Below are positions 18,330 to 27,163 of a DNA stretch of 64,000 nucleotides, piece after piece; the stretch's first letter is position 1; each line of letters begins with the position of its first letter. Below the pieces are notes generated by a model. The model saw nothing but the letters and a program-made list of their open reading frames with translations, searched no databases and had not been told where the DNA came from. A program made the position numbers and the translations under genes. This DNA is from Candidatus Latescibacterota bacterium (GTDB taxonomy: Bacteria; Latescibacterota; UBA2968). Location of the stretch: positions 181,478 through 245,477 of the forward strand of contig JAJDYX010000003.1 in NCBI GenBank assembly GCA_022824945.1, written 5' to 3'.

Positions 18330-18650
18330 TCACGGATAATGTACGGCCAACCAAATCGTATCATTGTCCGGGTCCGTCCACGCGACTCGGTGTTCAGTAT
18401 GGGCGGGTATATGAATATGATCTCCTGTTTTGAGGTGGACTGACGTGCCGTCTTTATACGAGATGATGGCTTTGCCGCGTACGACCATCACCCATTCGTT
18501 TTGCTCCTGGTCGTACCAGCCTGAAGCAGGTGAGCGATGTCCGCGTGAAACAATGCGCTCTATTTTCAGGCTTTTATCCGTTAGCAAAACTTCAAAAAAT
18601 TCATCTTGTAGAGATTTTGGAATACCTGTAAAGATATTGTTCATACTCAA
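18330..18650 (-). CDS. Small cupin-domain protein
   Basis: 106 residues if translated from the TTG at 18650, which overlaps the previous stop as TTGA; an ATG two codons later (18644) is the alternative. A single cupin barrel has the motifs GWYDQEQNEWVMVVRGKA and GDHIHIPAHTEHRV, with His/Glu metal ligands partly conserved. The function is probably sugar or small-molecule binding or isomerisation. It is coupled to the M14 peptidase gene. Confidence 0.82.
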   Translation of the reverse strand: MSMNNIFTGIPKSLQDEFFEVLLTDKSLKIERIVSRGHRSPASGWYDQEQNEWVMVVRGKAIISYKDGTSVHLKTGDHIHIPAHTEHRVAWTDPDNDTIWLAVHYP

Positions 18651-19684
18651 CGCCAGCGTTCTTCAAAAACCGAAATCGCGGTTTGCGCTGCCAGTATAGA
18701 CGTTTGTACGCGCTCCTGATACCCACCCTGCATGGTCATTCCCGTCTCGATCGTAAACGATGGACCGTATTGATGCGCTCCGTAATCAGCCAGATTTAGT
18801 CCCTCGCCGCGTTCCTGGGCAATCAACCAGAACACGCCGCGTTCTCCTATCTCAAAAAATGACCCGGGCGTATAACCTTCTGGCGCAAGTTTGGCTCCGG
18901 AATCGGCAACTGCCCGAATTATTGCATCTGCCATCCTCTTTTCCCACATTTCATCATTTTCATTGCGCTGGTGACGGGCAGAGAACCAGAAGCCATCTCC
19001 TCCGTATTCGTGCAGGTCCAGCGTTAGTCCGGGTTGAATTTCAGCCATCAAATTGCGCGTACAACGCGGTTCTACGGGCGACCAGACTGTGTCGTGAAAG
19101 CGATTGATGTGCAATACTTCGCCTTCTGGGCTCACAATCAGTGTATAAGCTCTCTGACAGAGGGCAGTGCCTTCAATGCCTTCGGCACTCGATGGAAAGA
19201 AAATGCGCCGTCCGAAGAGCGGTTTTAAGAAATCGGCTCCTATGTCGAATTTTCCAAAAATTCCCACAGTCGAATACCCGTATTCGCCGATGATTGCGAC
19301 TACTGTTTCACCTTCTTCATAGAGTACTTCGCCGCGTGCCTTCAGAATTTTCTCGACGTCCTCTATGGCGTTTAATTCCGGCTCTTCGCCGAGGCTCAAA
19401 CTCAGCGCGTACGCATATCCGTTCATTCCCATTGGGTCGCGGGTGGGAATTATATAGACCTGATGCTCTGTGTCGAGCGCGTCCAGAAGTCCCATTGCCG
19501 CTCCGACTCCAGCCTGTTCTGTCGAATGGCTGCCTGCGCTGATAAAAATAGCCGGTGTTTTCTCGCCTCCGGTTCTGAGACATACCAGCGGTGATCCATC
19601 CGGCGTATGTCCGAGTATCTGGGATGGGTATCCCTTCTGCTCAATCTGCTGCAAGATATCTGTATATCGATCAAAGATTTGCAT
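18647..19684 (-). CDS. M14-family zinc carboxypeptidase-like protein
   Basis: 345 residues, no signal peptide. The zinc site reads SAGSHSTEQAG (His53 and Glu56) with a distal His in LDLHEYGGDG and the catalytic Glu in ETGM near residue 315. This is the M14 fold, whose members remove C-terminal amino acids or deacylate amino-acid derivatives. GGGAGAG precedes the ATG. Placed between heparinase and cupin genes it may act on amide-linked substituents of a glycan, which is inference. Confidence 0.8.
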   Translation of the reverse strand: MQIFDRYTDILQQIEQKGYPSQILGHTPDGSPLVCLRTGGEKTPAIFISAGSHSTEQAGVGAAMGLLDALDTEHQVYIIPTRDPMGMNGYAYALSLSLGEEPELNAIEDVEKILKARGEVLYEEGETVVAIIGEYGYSTVGIFGKFDIGADFLKPLFGRRIFFPSSAEGIEGTALCQRAYTLIVSPEGEVLHINRFHDTVWSPVEPRCTRNLMAEIQPGLTLDLHEYGGDGFWFSARHQRNENDEMWEKRMADAIIRAVADSGAKLAPEGYTPGSFFEIGERGVFWLIAQERGEGLNLADYGAHQYGPSFTIETGMTMQGGYQERVQTSILAAQTAISVFEERWR

Positions 19685-19696
19685 GTGAAGCTCTCC

Positions 19697-22495
19697 CTAT
19701 TTTAAAGCGCGACATGCGCCCCAGGCGGAATTTAAGATTCTGACTTCGTCACAAGCGATCGCGGGATAGTCCCGCACGGTAATCGCGTTTTCTGTGGCCG
19801 ATGCAATTTCAAAACCCGTCTGGGGTGACTCTCCTGCCAGTAAATAAGAGCCGACGACGGCCTGTGGGTTTTGTAATGGTTCTGCGAGGTGAAATATATT
19901 TTCCTCTACCGACTGGACCTTCAGAGTGGTATTCGCCTCTGTGAGTGATATTTTCAAATCGTCACACGTCAATGCTGTGCCGTTTAACAAATAGCCCTGT
20001 ACGACTTGATTATTTACTGATACAAATGCGAATTGACCGGCAGCGGTTACTGGCCCGAATTGTCGCTCTTTTTGGTCTTTTGTGGAAATAATATAATCGG
20101 TGCGGTTCGGTAGTTTTACTTCAATTGCCAGAACACCAGCGTCTGAATCATCTGTGAGCAACCGTGCCCCAAGAAGTGGAGAGCTTTCGGTTTTGTAGGG
20201 TGCGATTACAGCGGCGTATTGGCTTGCAAGTGTCTCATTGTCATTCCTGGCTGAGTTTTCTGCAAAGATTTGTCTGATTGATGGTTTTTCCAATTCCTCA
20301 GGTGTTCCAACCCGCCAGCCGGGCGCGTCTGCGAGAATAATGCGGTTCGGTACATTTAATAACATCAGATCCAGATTTACATCCCGAAATTGCCATGTAA
20401 ATGTAGTCGGTTCCTGGGGCGCAATTGCCTGTGGATTTTCGAGCCATATATCCCAGGCGTCTCCCAAAGTTACTGCCTGTGGCGATGGTGTTGCCGGGTT
20501 CATGCTCATTGGTGAGCCATTGCAGTGAAAATTGTACTGGTGGATCCATCCGCCTTTGACCCTGAAAAGATCCACACTATAGGTTTGTCCTTCCGGCGTT
20601 GTCACCATCGCGCAGGTACGTCGATATTCCCGGCATTGGGGATACACATTTACGCCCGAGGCCTGTACTATCTCTATGCCGGGTGCTGTGCCGAATAACT
20701 CCAGATTGGAACCGCAAGCCGTGTTGTTCTGCTCTTTTTCATCGACTACTACCAGATTGTGCGATAGGCTGCTTTTTACCCAAACCTGTCCGCTGCGCCC
20801 GTCTGGGAGTTGCTGGCTGCTGCCGGAAAAATAACCGCGGTCCGAGGCGAGTTCCTCCCCATAAGCGTAGTAGCTCAGGCTTAAGATATCTTGCTGTCGG
20901 TGACTGGTTTGCAGGGTCCACTGGTGCTCATTGCCGTTTAAATAGAGGGCGGTGTCATCTCGACCGCCGCGCAAGACGCCCATATGCCAGCCGGGGAACC
21001 ATTCGGTGTGCAGGGGTAGCGTCGCCGCATCTGATCGCAGATTATAGGGGCGGTACCACAGGGCGTATTCCTGGCCTTTTTCGGATAAAGGTGCTCCCTG
21101 AACACTTTCCAGCAAGCCAGCGTACTCACCACCGAGACGAGCGGCGAGAATTTCAGCGGAAAGAAGGTTTGCTTCGGTATCGTACCGCGTATCGCCAATT
21201 ATTGGCATGCGGTTGCCGGGTGCGAGCATTCTTGCCAGAGATAGTAGGGAGAGAGGATAACGCCCACTTGAGAACATGTCTAACTGCTCGATACGCTCAC
21301 CTTCTTCTGGCTGATAACCGGGGGGATCGCTATATCCGTGTAGCAAGTCGGCCAGTTCATGTACGTTGGAAAGGTTGTGAGCTGAATAGGCTGGCGATTC
21401 CGAGTAAAAACCATCGTGGTGATACCGCTCCGCCAACATTCGATTGAAGCCATCCAGCGCGTGTCGCACTTTCTGGGGGTAATCCAGAAGCGTTCCCACT
21501 GCGGCGCTTAATACAAAAACCGCTGTGCCCTTGTTGCTCAGAGAATTCCAGTGCATCATGTCCGCACATCCGGCGAGGATCAGGTCCTCTGTTATCCGTC
21601 GCTCCGTATTTCCATCCAGCAATCGGCGACCGGACGTGTATTCTGCATCGTGGATGAGATTGTAGGCAATGGTTAATACAAATAGTGCCCCGGCATCGCT
21701 TCCCTTGCCGTGGACGTTCATGCGGCCCGCGCCCCAGAATCCGTTGTTCATCGTCGAATAATCCTCAAATTGGTGCAAGCCGTAAGCATGGCGGATCGCA
21801 CCTTTTGGAAAGCGCCCTCCGCGAGGGCCACCCTCGGCCTCTTCTTTGCCCATGTTGGCCGCTACCTCTGCAGGCGGCAGGTCCGCAACACTTCCGTCGT
21901 AGGAATGGTAGAGATAATTCGGGAATACTCGGGCGATTCGGTCGAGGATCCACGTCGCGCGTTCCGCGTATTCAATTTCATCCGTTACTGCGTGGAGTTT
22001 GGCGAGTGTCAATGCTTGGCTTCGCGCCCAGCCTGCTTTGCGATCTCGAATATGACCGCTAAAACTCGTCATTGTGGGGCGGTCTCCAAGCCATTTGAGC
22101 GCGTGCTTTGCGCGATTTTCGGGATCGGCCACTTCTTCGGGTGTCTCGTAATAGGTGAATTGCTGGCCCATCCGCGGGCATACCAGTACGCCGGTCTCCG
22201 GGTACTGCGCGTTGGGATAAACTGTGCCACATGCGCGACACGTAATTTCATCCGGTCTGTCAATGTGCCAGTCAAAGAGTCCGCCGCCCATTAACGATTG
22301 CTTGCCCACACAGTGCGGACAGTTCTGGCCGTAATGCGTGCCGGGGGTCAATTCGGGGATCATTGTGTCGAAAAACGCTCGATCTTGCTGCATGGCAAAT
22401 GCGACGCTTTGCGCCCAGCCATTTACGATTTCCTGCGCCCAACTGTAGCGAGATAGATTTTGCCGGGCGTTTTCGATATCTCCGGGTTTGTACAT
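19697..22495 (-). CDS. Heparinase II/III family polysaccharide lyase
   Basis: 932 residues from the ATG at 22495 (AAGGGAGATGCC upstream, 13 bases after the neighbouring stop); a longer in-frame start is not favoured. A zinc-like knot near the N-terminus (CPHC ... CRAC) precedes an (alpha/alpha) toroid with HQFEDYSTMNNGFW and YHHDGFYSESPAYSAHNL, then a beta-sandwich. These are heparinase II/III features; the Tyr/His pairs suit beta-elimination of uronic-acid glycans. No signal peptide is evident, unusual for a depolymerase, so it may act on imported oligosaccharides. Confidence 0.83.
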   Translation of the reverse strand: MYKPGDIENARQNLSRYSWAQEIVNGWAQSVAFAMQQDRAFFDTMIPELTPGTHYGQNCPHCVGKQSLMGGGLFDWHIDRPDEITCRACGTVYPNAQYPETGVLVCPRMGQQFTYYETPEEVADPENRAKHALKWLGDRPTMTSFSGHIRDRKAGWARSQALTLAKLHAVTDEIEYAERATWILDRIARVFPNYLYHSYDGSVADLPPAEVAANMGKEEAEGGPRGGRFPKGAIRHAYGLHQFEDYSTMNNGFWGAGRMNVHGKGSDAGALFVLTIAYNLIHDAEYTSGRRLLDGNTERRITEDLILAGCADMMHWNSLSNKGTAVFVLSAAVGTLLDYPQKVRHALDGFNRMLAERYHHDGFYSESPAYSAHNLSNVHELADLLHGYSDPPGYQPEEGERIEQLDMFSSGRYPLSLLSLARMLAPGNRMPIIGDTRYDTEANLLSAEILAARLGGEYAGLLESVQGAPLSEKGQEYALWYRPYNLRSDAATLPLHTEWFPGWHMGVLRGGRDDTALYLNGNEHQWTLQTSHRQQDILSLSYYAYGEELASDRGYFSGSSQQLPDGRSGQVWVKSSLSHNLVVVDEKEQNNTACGSNLELFGTAPGIEIVQASGVNVYPQCREYRRTCAMVTTPEGQTYSVDLFRVKGGWIHQYNFHCNGSPMSMNPATPSPQAVTLGDAWDIWLENPQAIAPQEPTTFTWQFRDVNLDLMLLNVPNRIILADAPGWRVGTPEELEKPSIRQIFAENSARNDNETLASQYAAVIAPYKTESSPLLGARLLTDDSDAGVLAIEVKLPNRTDYIISTKDQKERQFGPVTAAGQFAFVSVNNQVVQGYLLNGTALTCDDLKISLTEANTTLKVQSVEENIFHLAEPLQNPQAVVGSYLLAGESPQTGFEIASATENAITVRDYPAIACDEVRILNSAWGACRALK

Positions 22496-22508
22496 TTCGG
22501 CATCTCCC

Positions 22509-23321
22509 TTATGCGCCGTAGAGTGTATCGGCTGTTTTGCCCAAAATCCATGCTCTGTCTTCATCCGACAGAAAATCCATCGCTTCAATTACGCGAAAAC
22601 CAACGGCCTCCCCGCGTTGTGGATTCTCCGGAAATCCCGTGCATCCCAGCATCCGTTCAGGCCCAAAAGCCTCGTACACGGCTCTGACATAGGGATACAC
22701 ATCCTCGTGTGGCCAGGGCTGCTCGGAAATCCCATCAATCCGGGTCGCTTTAACAAAGAGATTGGGATACTTTGCCGCTGCCAGCAAGATCCTGAAATCT
22801 ATCCCCTCGGACAGGATCGGCTCGCCCAGATGATCTACTATCACATTTACTTCGGGAAATTGCTGTAACATCGGTTCCAGCAGTGGAATCTGATGGCAGC
22901 GTCCAAACCATGTAAACGGCACGCCCAGCCTTTGTGCCGTCTCCCAAAGCGCATGCTGTCCAGTGTCTGATAACCACGACGCATCCCGATCTTTAATCGG
23001 ATACAATCGCATCCCCTGCACCCCGTGGTCTCGGTGCAGACGCGCCAGCGTTTCGGATGCGTCGGGTTTCAGGGGATCGATCAGCGCTACCCCGTGCAGG
23101 CGATCTGGAAATCGCCTCAAACAATCGCACATATATCGATTGTCATACCCGTGATACATGCACTGGATCAGCACGGTGCGGTCGATTTTATTGAGATCCA
23201 TGTACCTGATGAGATTTTCCACCAGCCCCGGATAATCGGGCCGTTGCGTGGTCATGCCATCATTATGGGTAAACGGCGGTGCCCCCATTGTCCATACGTG
23301 TACGTGAGAATCGATGCGCAT
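22509..23321 (-). CDS. Amidohydrolase-superfamily (COG2159/COG3618-like) hydrolase
   Basis: 270 residues from the ATG at 23321, which has GGAGGAGACC directly upstream. TIM-barrel metal motifs are IDSHVHVW at the start and VIVDHLGEP in the middle. The usual catalytic Asp motif (GSDWP) is replaced by GCTGFPE, as in a subgroup of lactonase/decarboxylase-like members. The likely reaction is hydrolysis of a lactone or decarboxylation in sugar-acid breakdown; the substrate is unknown. Confidence 0.8.
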   Translation of the reverse strand: MRIDSHVHVWTMGAPPFTHNDGMTTQRPDYPGLVENLIRYMDLNKIDRTVLIQCMYHGYDNRYMCDCLRRFPDRLHGVALIDPLKPDASETLARLHRDHGVQGMRLYPIKDRDASWLSDTGQHALWETAQRLGVPFTWFGRCHQIPLLEPMLQQFPEVNVIVDHLGEPILSEGIDFRILLAAAKYPNLFVKATRIDGISEQPWPHEDVYPYVRAVYEAFGPERMLGCTGFPENPQRGEAVGFRVIEAMDFLSDEDRAWILGKTADTLYGA

Positions 23322-23334
23322 GGTCTCCTCCCAT

Positions 23335-24249
23335 TTAATAGGCATCCCCATCCGCCAGGACAAGCTCACACAGGGTATCGAGCGTAATCCCTACGGGGAT
23401 CATATCCATTTGCTCGCAGAAATCTCCAATTGATCTGAGTATCAACTCCAGGTTCTGCCTTGCGGGATGCCCGGGGTTGGAATAATCCTGGTCATTATGG
23501 CTGTCCGTCACAAGGGTGCCAAACCGGGGATCTTCGGTTCGGAAACGATTCAGCACATCCCGAATAATTGCTCTGTGGTCGTACGTGTGCGGGACATAGG
23601 ACCATTCATAACCCTGCTCGCCCGCATGGCCCTGCGCAACCGGCTTGCCAAATGCTGCGGACACCGGTACATTGATAAAGTCGCTATTTCCTCGAATCAA
23701 ACGAAATCCCAAATGCGCCCGGTGAGGATAGGGCTCTGCACCGGCCCAAACACTGCAGTGTGTGGGCAAAACCCGCCCTGGATTTGAAAGACTGCCGCCC
23801 ACAAATCCCAGTTCGCGCAGCACGCCGAATGTGCAATCATTGGCGGAAAAATAACCCGCTCTGAAATAACGGGGCGCCTTGCCCAGCGCAGACGCCCATA
23901 CCTCCATTGCCTCTTGAATAATCTCGCGCTGTGTACGCGCAGAATACGCGCCCAGATCGTATTTATATCTCCCTCCTCTGAGCTTGTATGGATGCAAATG
24001 CAGCCCCAAACACGCGCTCTGATCCTGTAGCGTCTGAAGCAGATCTGCATTTTCAAGCGCTACTTCCGGGTGTGCAAAAAGCGTGACCGGAAACCCGTAC
24101 GTCTTTGCTGTCTCAAAGTAAAAATAGATTGACCGTTCACTCTCCCGGTAATCTGCAGGACCACTGCCCGACATTCGCCTCGCATGTGGGGTCACGTCGG
24201 ATCTGGCCGTCTCGCAGTCCATTGTTAGCAATACATAAACTTTTTTCAA
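23335..24249 (-). CDS. Polysaccharide-deacetylase-like protein
   Basis: 304 residues. The opening VLLTMDCET, then a pattern of GLHLHPY and YFRAGYFSANDCTF, fits the NodB/polysaccharide deacetylase barrel with Asp and His metal ligands. The only start in frame before the conserved region is TTG at 24249, preceded by GGGGC. It probably removes N- or O-acetyl groups from amino sugars, consistent with NagB across the divergent promoter. Confidence 0.75.
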   Translation of the reverse strand: MKKVYVLLTMDCETARSDVTPHARRMSGSGPADYRESERSIYFYFETAKTYGFPVTLFAHPEVALENADLLQTLQDQSACLGLHLHPYKLRGGRYKYDLGAYSARTQREIIQEAMEVWASALGKAPRYFRAGYFSANDCTFGVLRELGFVGGSLSNPGRVLPTHCSVWAGAEPYPHRAHLGFRLIRGNSDFINVPVSAAFGKPVAQGHAGEQGYEWSYVPHTYDHRAIIRDVLNRFRTEDPRFGTLVTDSHNDQDYSNPGHPARQNLELILRSIGDFCEQMDMIPVGITLDTLCELVLADGDAY

Positions 24250-24277
24250 ACCACGCCCCTGTATGATAGTCAGGTTC

Positions 24278-25105
24278 TCATAGGTCTAAAATCCTCACTG
24301 CATTGTTGTGCAAGATATCCTCCAGTGCATCGGGGGCGAGCATGCGTTTGAGGAATGGGAGACTCAATTGCGCGAAGCACGCGCCGCGGGAGAGGCCTGC
24401 ACCTTTGCCATCTCTACATGGACAATCTGTGGCAAACATCAATTTTTTGCCATGCTGCGCCAGGAATCCCGCGGTGAAATCCTCGTCTCGCGTCAGTCCG
24501 CCCAGACCCGAACCCGCGGATAAATCGGCAAACATATTGGGGTAGTCTGCCAATAGCCGATCTATTAAGCCGCCGGGTTTGACTGCGCCTTTGGGATACA
24601 GAGTTTCTGCGGGAGCGGGTACGTCGGCGCTGATATGCGCCCACCAAGATTGGGCATGGCCGATGAACTTAATATTTTGGAATTTTTTTAGTAGTATTTC
24701 GAGGTGTTCAATCCCCTGATTATATCCCCGAGCGCCTTCTTGAAAATGCCAGGTTACGGGCCAGTTCAACTCATTGCAGACTGCCAGTACTTTTTCCAAT
24801 CGCGGATCGTCCAGTCGCAGGTGCTGTTTCTGCTCTCCATAGCCCTTAAAGATGTCGCTGGCGGCGCGTTTTTCCAGTTCGGGTACGGCGTCTTTTCGCG
24901 TGACATCTACATGGCAGAAGGGTATGATGGTATCCGGATAATCCCGATGCGCCTTTACTATGTCTTCGGTCATCCAGCCAAACTCGTCGTCGCCATCTTC
25001 AATGGGTAGCATGACGGCTTTTTCTGCGCCGATGGCTTCGATATGTGTGATGGTTTCTTCAACCGATCTGCCGTTGTGTGTGAGATGTAAATGCGCGTCG
25101 ATCAT
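24278..25105 (-). CDS. Amidohydrolase (metal-dependent TIM-barrel hydrolase)
   Basis: 275 residues beginning MIDAHLHLTHNG, with WHFQEG, IGHAQSWW and MFATDCPC as further metal-ligand positions of amidohydrolase-2 enzymes. Its ATG overlaps the stop of the SelA/DgaE-like gene as ATGA. The tight coupling suggests the two act in sequence on the same compound. Confidence 0.85.
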   Translation of the reverse strand: MIDAHLHLTHNGRSVEETITHIEAIGAEKAVMLPIEDGDDEFGWMTEDIVKAHRDYPDTIIPFCHVDVTRKDAVPELEKRAASDIFKGYGEQKQHLRLDDPRLEKVLAVCNELNWPVTWHFQEGARGYNQGIEHLEILLKKFQNIKFIGHAQSWWAHISADVPAPAETLYPKGAVKPGGLIDRLLADYPNMFADLSAGSGLGGLTRDEDFTAGFLAQHGKKLMFATDCPCRDGKGAGLSRGACFAQLSLPFLKRMLAPDALEDILHNNAVRILDL

Positions 25106-26190
25106 GTCAATACCTCCCGCAATTTTTCTGCGACTACGGCTTCTTCTCCCATTTGCATGGTCATCGGGTCAATTAAAATGCCTCTGGCACTGCGCCGCAC
25201 GACAATTGATGGCTCGCCCTCTTTCAATGCGTGGATCACCGTGTCGCGCTGTTCTTCCGGCAGGTCTATGTATGCGCGGGGTGCGATCTCGGGCGCGGCA
25301 TCCTGCCCTTCGGTCATTACATAGGCGTTTGTTATGTTTTTGACTGCATCTACGACAACGCGAACTTGCCCGTGCCATCGCTGGCAGTCTTCATCATCGC
25401 TTCGGCTCAAAAACAGATCTACAGCCGCGATCAATCCCAGGATTTCTTCTTTGCCGACTTTCATGCCGCGTCCAATGGCCGAGTGGGGACTCGCATTGAT
25501 CCGCACGGCTTCTACGCAATCTTCTTTGCCCACGACCAGACCGCTGTTTTGAGGCCCGCACAATCCCTTGCCGCCGCTGAATGTCACCAGGCTTGCACCC
25601 ATTTCGACGAGTTCGGTTAAGTTTGAACGGGGAGGCAACTGTGCAGCCGCATCTACCATGACGGGTACGCCTTTTTTTTCGGAGCCAGCGATGACTTCTG
25701 CGAGTTGTTCTTTGCTCTGTTTGCCCAAAAAATGCACCACAGCCGCTGTTTTTTCGCCGATTCCGCCTATGAGGTCTTCACTGGTTACCGCTTGTTTGCT
25801 GCCTACTCGCACGAGTTTGCCTCCGCAGACTTCTATGCCCTGATGGATGTACGTATGGCTATCGACCAGGCTGATTACAAATTCGTTTTGCCATCCCTGT
25901 GTATGCGGCAACTGGCGCGCTTTTTCTATGTCAGGTCCCGTCAAACACGCTGCGGCGGACAATTGTACACCGCTGGCTGCGCCACACGAGATAAAGGCCG
26001 CAGGTACGCCAATGCGGTCTGCCAGATATTCACCTGCTTTTACGAGCAGGTCGTTTAAATCGACAAATGATCCTCCCGCCGCGCACATCGCCTCCAGGAC
26101 TTCATCTGGCATTAAGCTACCGCCGAGTGTGGTAATGGTGCCACTCGCGTTGATAAATGGTTTTACGCCGAGTGTGTCGTAGGTGATCAT
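25102..26190 (-). CDS. SelA/DgaE-like PLP-dependent enzyme
   Basis: 362 residues. The sequence starts YDTLGVKPFINASGTITTLGG and carries the PLP-lysine segment VTFSGGKGLCGPQNSG near residue 225. It resembles the short SelA-like family that includes D-glucosaminate-6-phosphate ammonia-lyase (DgaE), not true selenocysteine synthase (about 460 residues). In this amino-sugar setting a deaminating lyase acting on a 2-amino-sugar acid phosphate is plausible. It overlaps the amidohydrolase gene by four bases. Confidence 0.82.
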   Translation of the reverse strand: MITYDTLGVKPFINASGTITTLGGSLMPDEVLEAMCAAGGSFVDLNDLLVKAGEYLADRIGVPAAFISCGAASGVQLSAAACLTGPDIEKARQLPHTQGWQNEFVISLVDSHTYIHQGIEVCGGKLVRVGSKQAVTSEDLIGGIGEKTAAVVHFLGKQSKEQLAEVIAGSEKKGVPVMVDAAAQLPPRSNLTELVEMGASLVTFSGGKGLCGPQNSGLVVGKEDCVEAVRINASPHSAIGRGMKVGKEEILGLIAAVDLFLSRSDDEDCQRWHGQVRVVVDAVKNITNAYVMTEGQDAAPEIAPRAYIDLPEEQRDTVIHALKEGEPSIVVRRSARGILIDPMTMQMGEEAVVAEKLREVLT

Positions 26191-26202
26191 GCTAAGGTCC
26201 TT

Positions 26203-26982
26203 TCAATAAGGAAACGTCTCTGAGTCCTCTGCCTGTGACAGTTCAGCAAGGAATCGCCCGGTTCCTTCCACGGCTGAGTTTAAGACTGTTTCACCTTTTT
26301 GCGCTGAGGCTTTTCGGGCATCGCCGCCTGCGGATGTGGGTAAATACAAATGCCAGGGGCGCACAAAGTCTATGTGAAATTCCCGTAGTGTTTTCAATTT
26401 GGGATATTGGGGGGGATTGTTGGTTATCAGATCTTCGCGTACGAGTTCGGGGCGCAAGAACAGGATTTGAGAGGTTTCTTCTTCGCCTGCGTGATCGCTA
26501 CGGTTTTCCCATATCGCTTTTGCGTCTTCCGATGCACAGGATCCCGTGCTGATCAGGCCTGTGAAGAGGTTATCTTGTGCAGCCAAATCGCGCTGTACTG
26601 CGCGGATGGTGTCGGGATTGCCGCCGTGACCATTGATGAATACAATGCGGTGTACATTTTCCGCGCGGCACATTGCTACGAGGTCTTTCAACAGGTTCAT
26701 AAATGTGGGTACTTGCATGCGGCACGCGAATGGGAAAGCGCGGAAGTTGTTGTTTAAGCTCATCCGCTGTGTGGGTAAACACACGACGCGCCCGCCCAGT
26801 TCATTGGCTTTGCGCGTGCCCCCGTAAGCCACGTATTCGACCTGAAAGCTGTCCGTCCCATAGGGCAATGCAGGTCCGTGCGGTTCGGTGGAGCCTATGG
26901 GGATGACCGCTACATTGGGCGCGAGTGATCGCACGTCGTCTATGGTCATTTCTTCCAGGATGCCCGAGAGTTTCTGGCGCAT
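26203..26982 (-). CDS. Creatininase-family amidohydrolase
   Basis: 259 residues with the complete metal-ligand set: GSTEPHGPALPYGTD, FINGHGGN and HAGEEETS. The family hydrolyses cyclic or linear amides (creatinine, formamides, peptide tails). It is the first gene of the leftward arm and probably shares a promoter region with the divergent transporter gene. The substrate is unknown; an amide in the glycan degradation route is possible. Confidence 0.9.
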   Translation of the reverse strand: MRQKLSGILEEMTIDDVRSLAPNVAVIPIGSTEPHGPALPYGTDSFQVEYVAYGGTRKANELGGRVVCLPTQRMSLNNNFRAFPFACRMQVPTFMNLLKDLVAMCRAENVHRIVFINGHGGNPDTIRAVQRDLAAQDNLFTGLISTGSCASEDAKAIWENRSDHAGEEETSQILFLRPELVREDLITNNPPQYPKLKTLREFHIDFVRPWHLYLPTSAGGDARKASAQKGETVLNSAVEGTGRFLAELSQAEDSETFPY

Positions 26983-27163
26983 AATAAGCCTCGTCTATAT
27001 GTAATGCTGTGCGAATAGTGGGACGCTCATGATAAGTCGCTATTTCTCCCATGTCAAGGTATCGGCAGGGGAAGGGACAGGGTAATATTACGCAGCTTGA
27101 CCGATGCTGTTCTCGGTGTTATTATGGACGCCTATTTTTTTATTCTCCATATTTCGGTGTCCT
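26983..27163. promoter_or_regulatory. Divergent promoter region between the two glycan-locus arms
   Basis: A 181-base non-coding gap between oppositely oriented gene strings (creatininase to the left, DUF6785 transporter to the right). The leftward ten-gene and rightward six-gene series both start here. No confident promoter hexamers or operator repeats are readable by eye. Confidence 0.4.

Noticed and set aside
20599..21447. 282-codon plus-strand frame
   Set aside because: Opposite the heparinase II/III gene; Arg/Cys-rich shadow sequence.
25102..26190. True selenocysteine synthase SelA
   Set aside because: About 100 residues shorter than SelA, lacks the N-terminal tRNA-binding region, and sits in an amino-sugar operon; it cannot be used as proof of Sec machinery.
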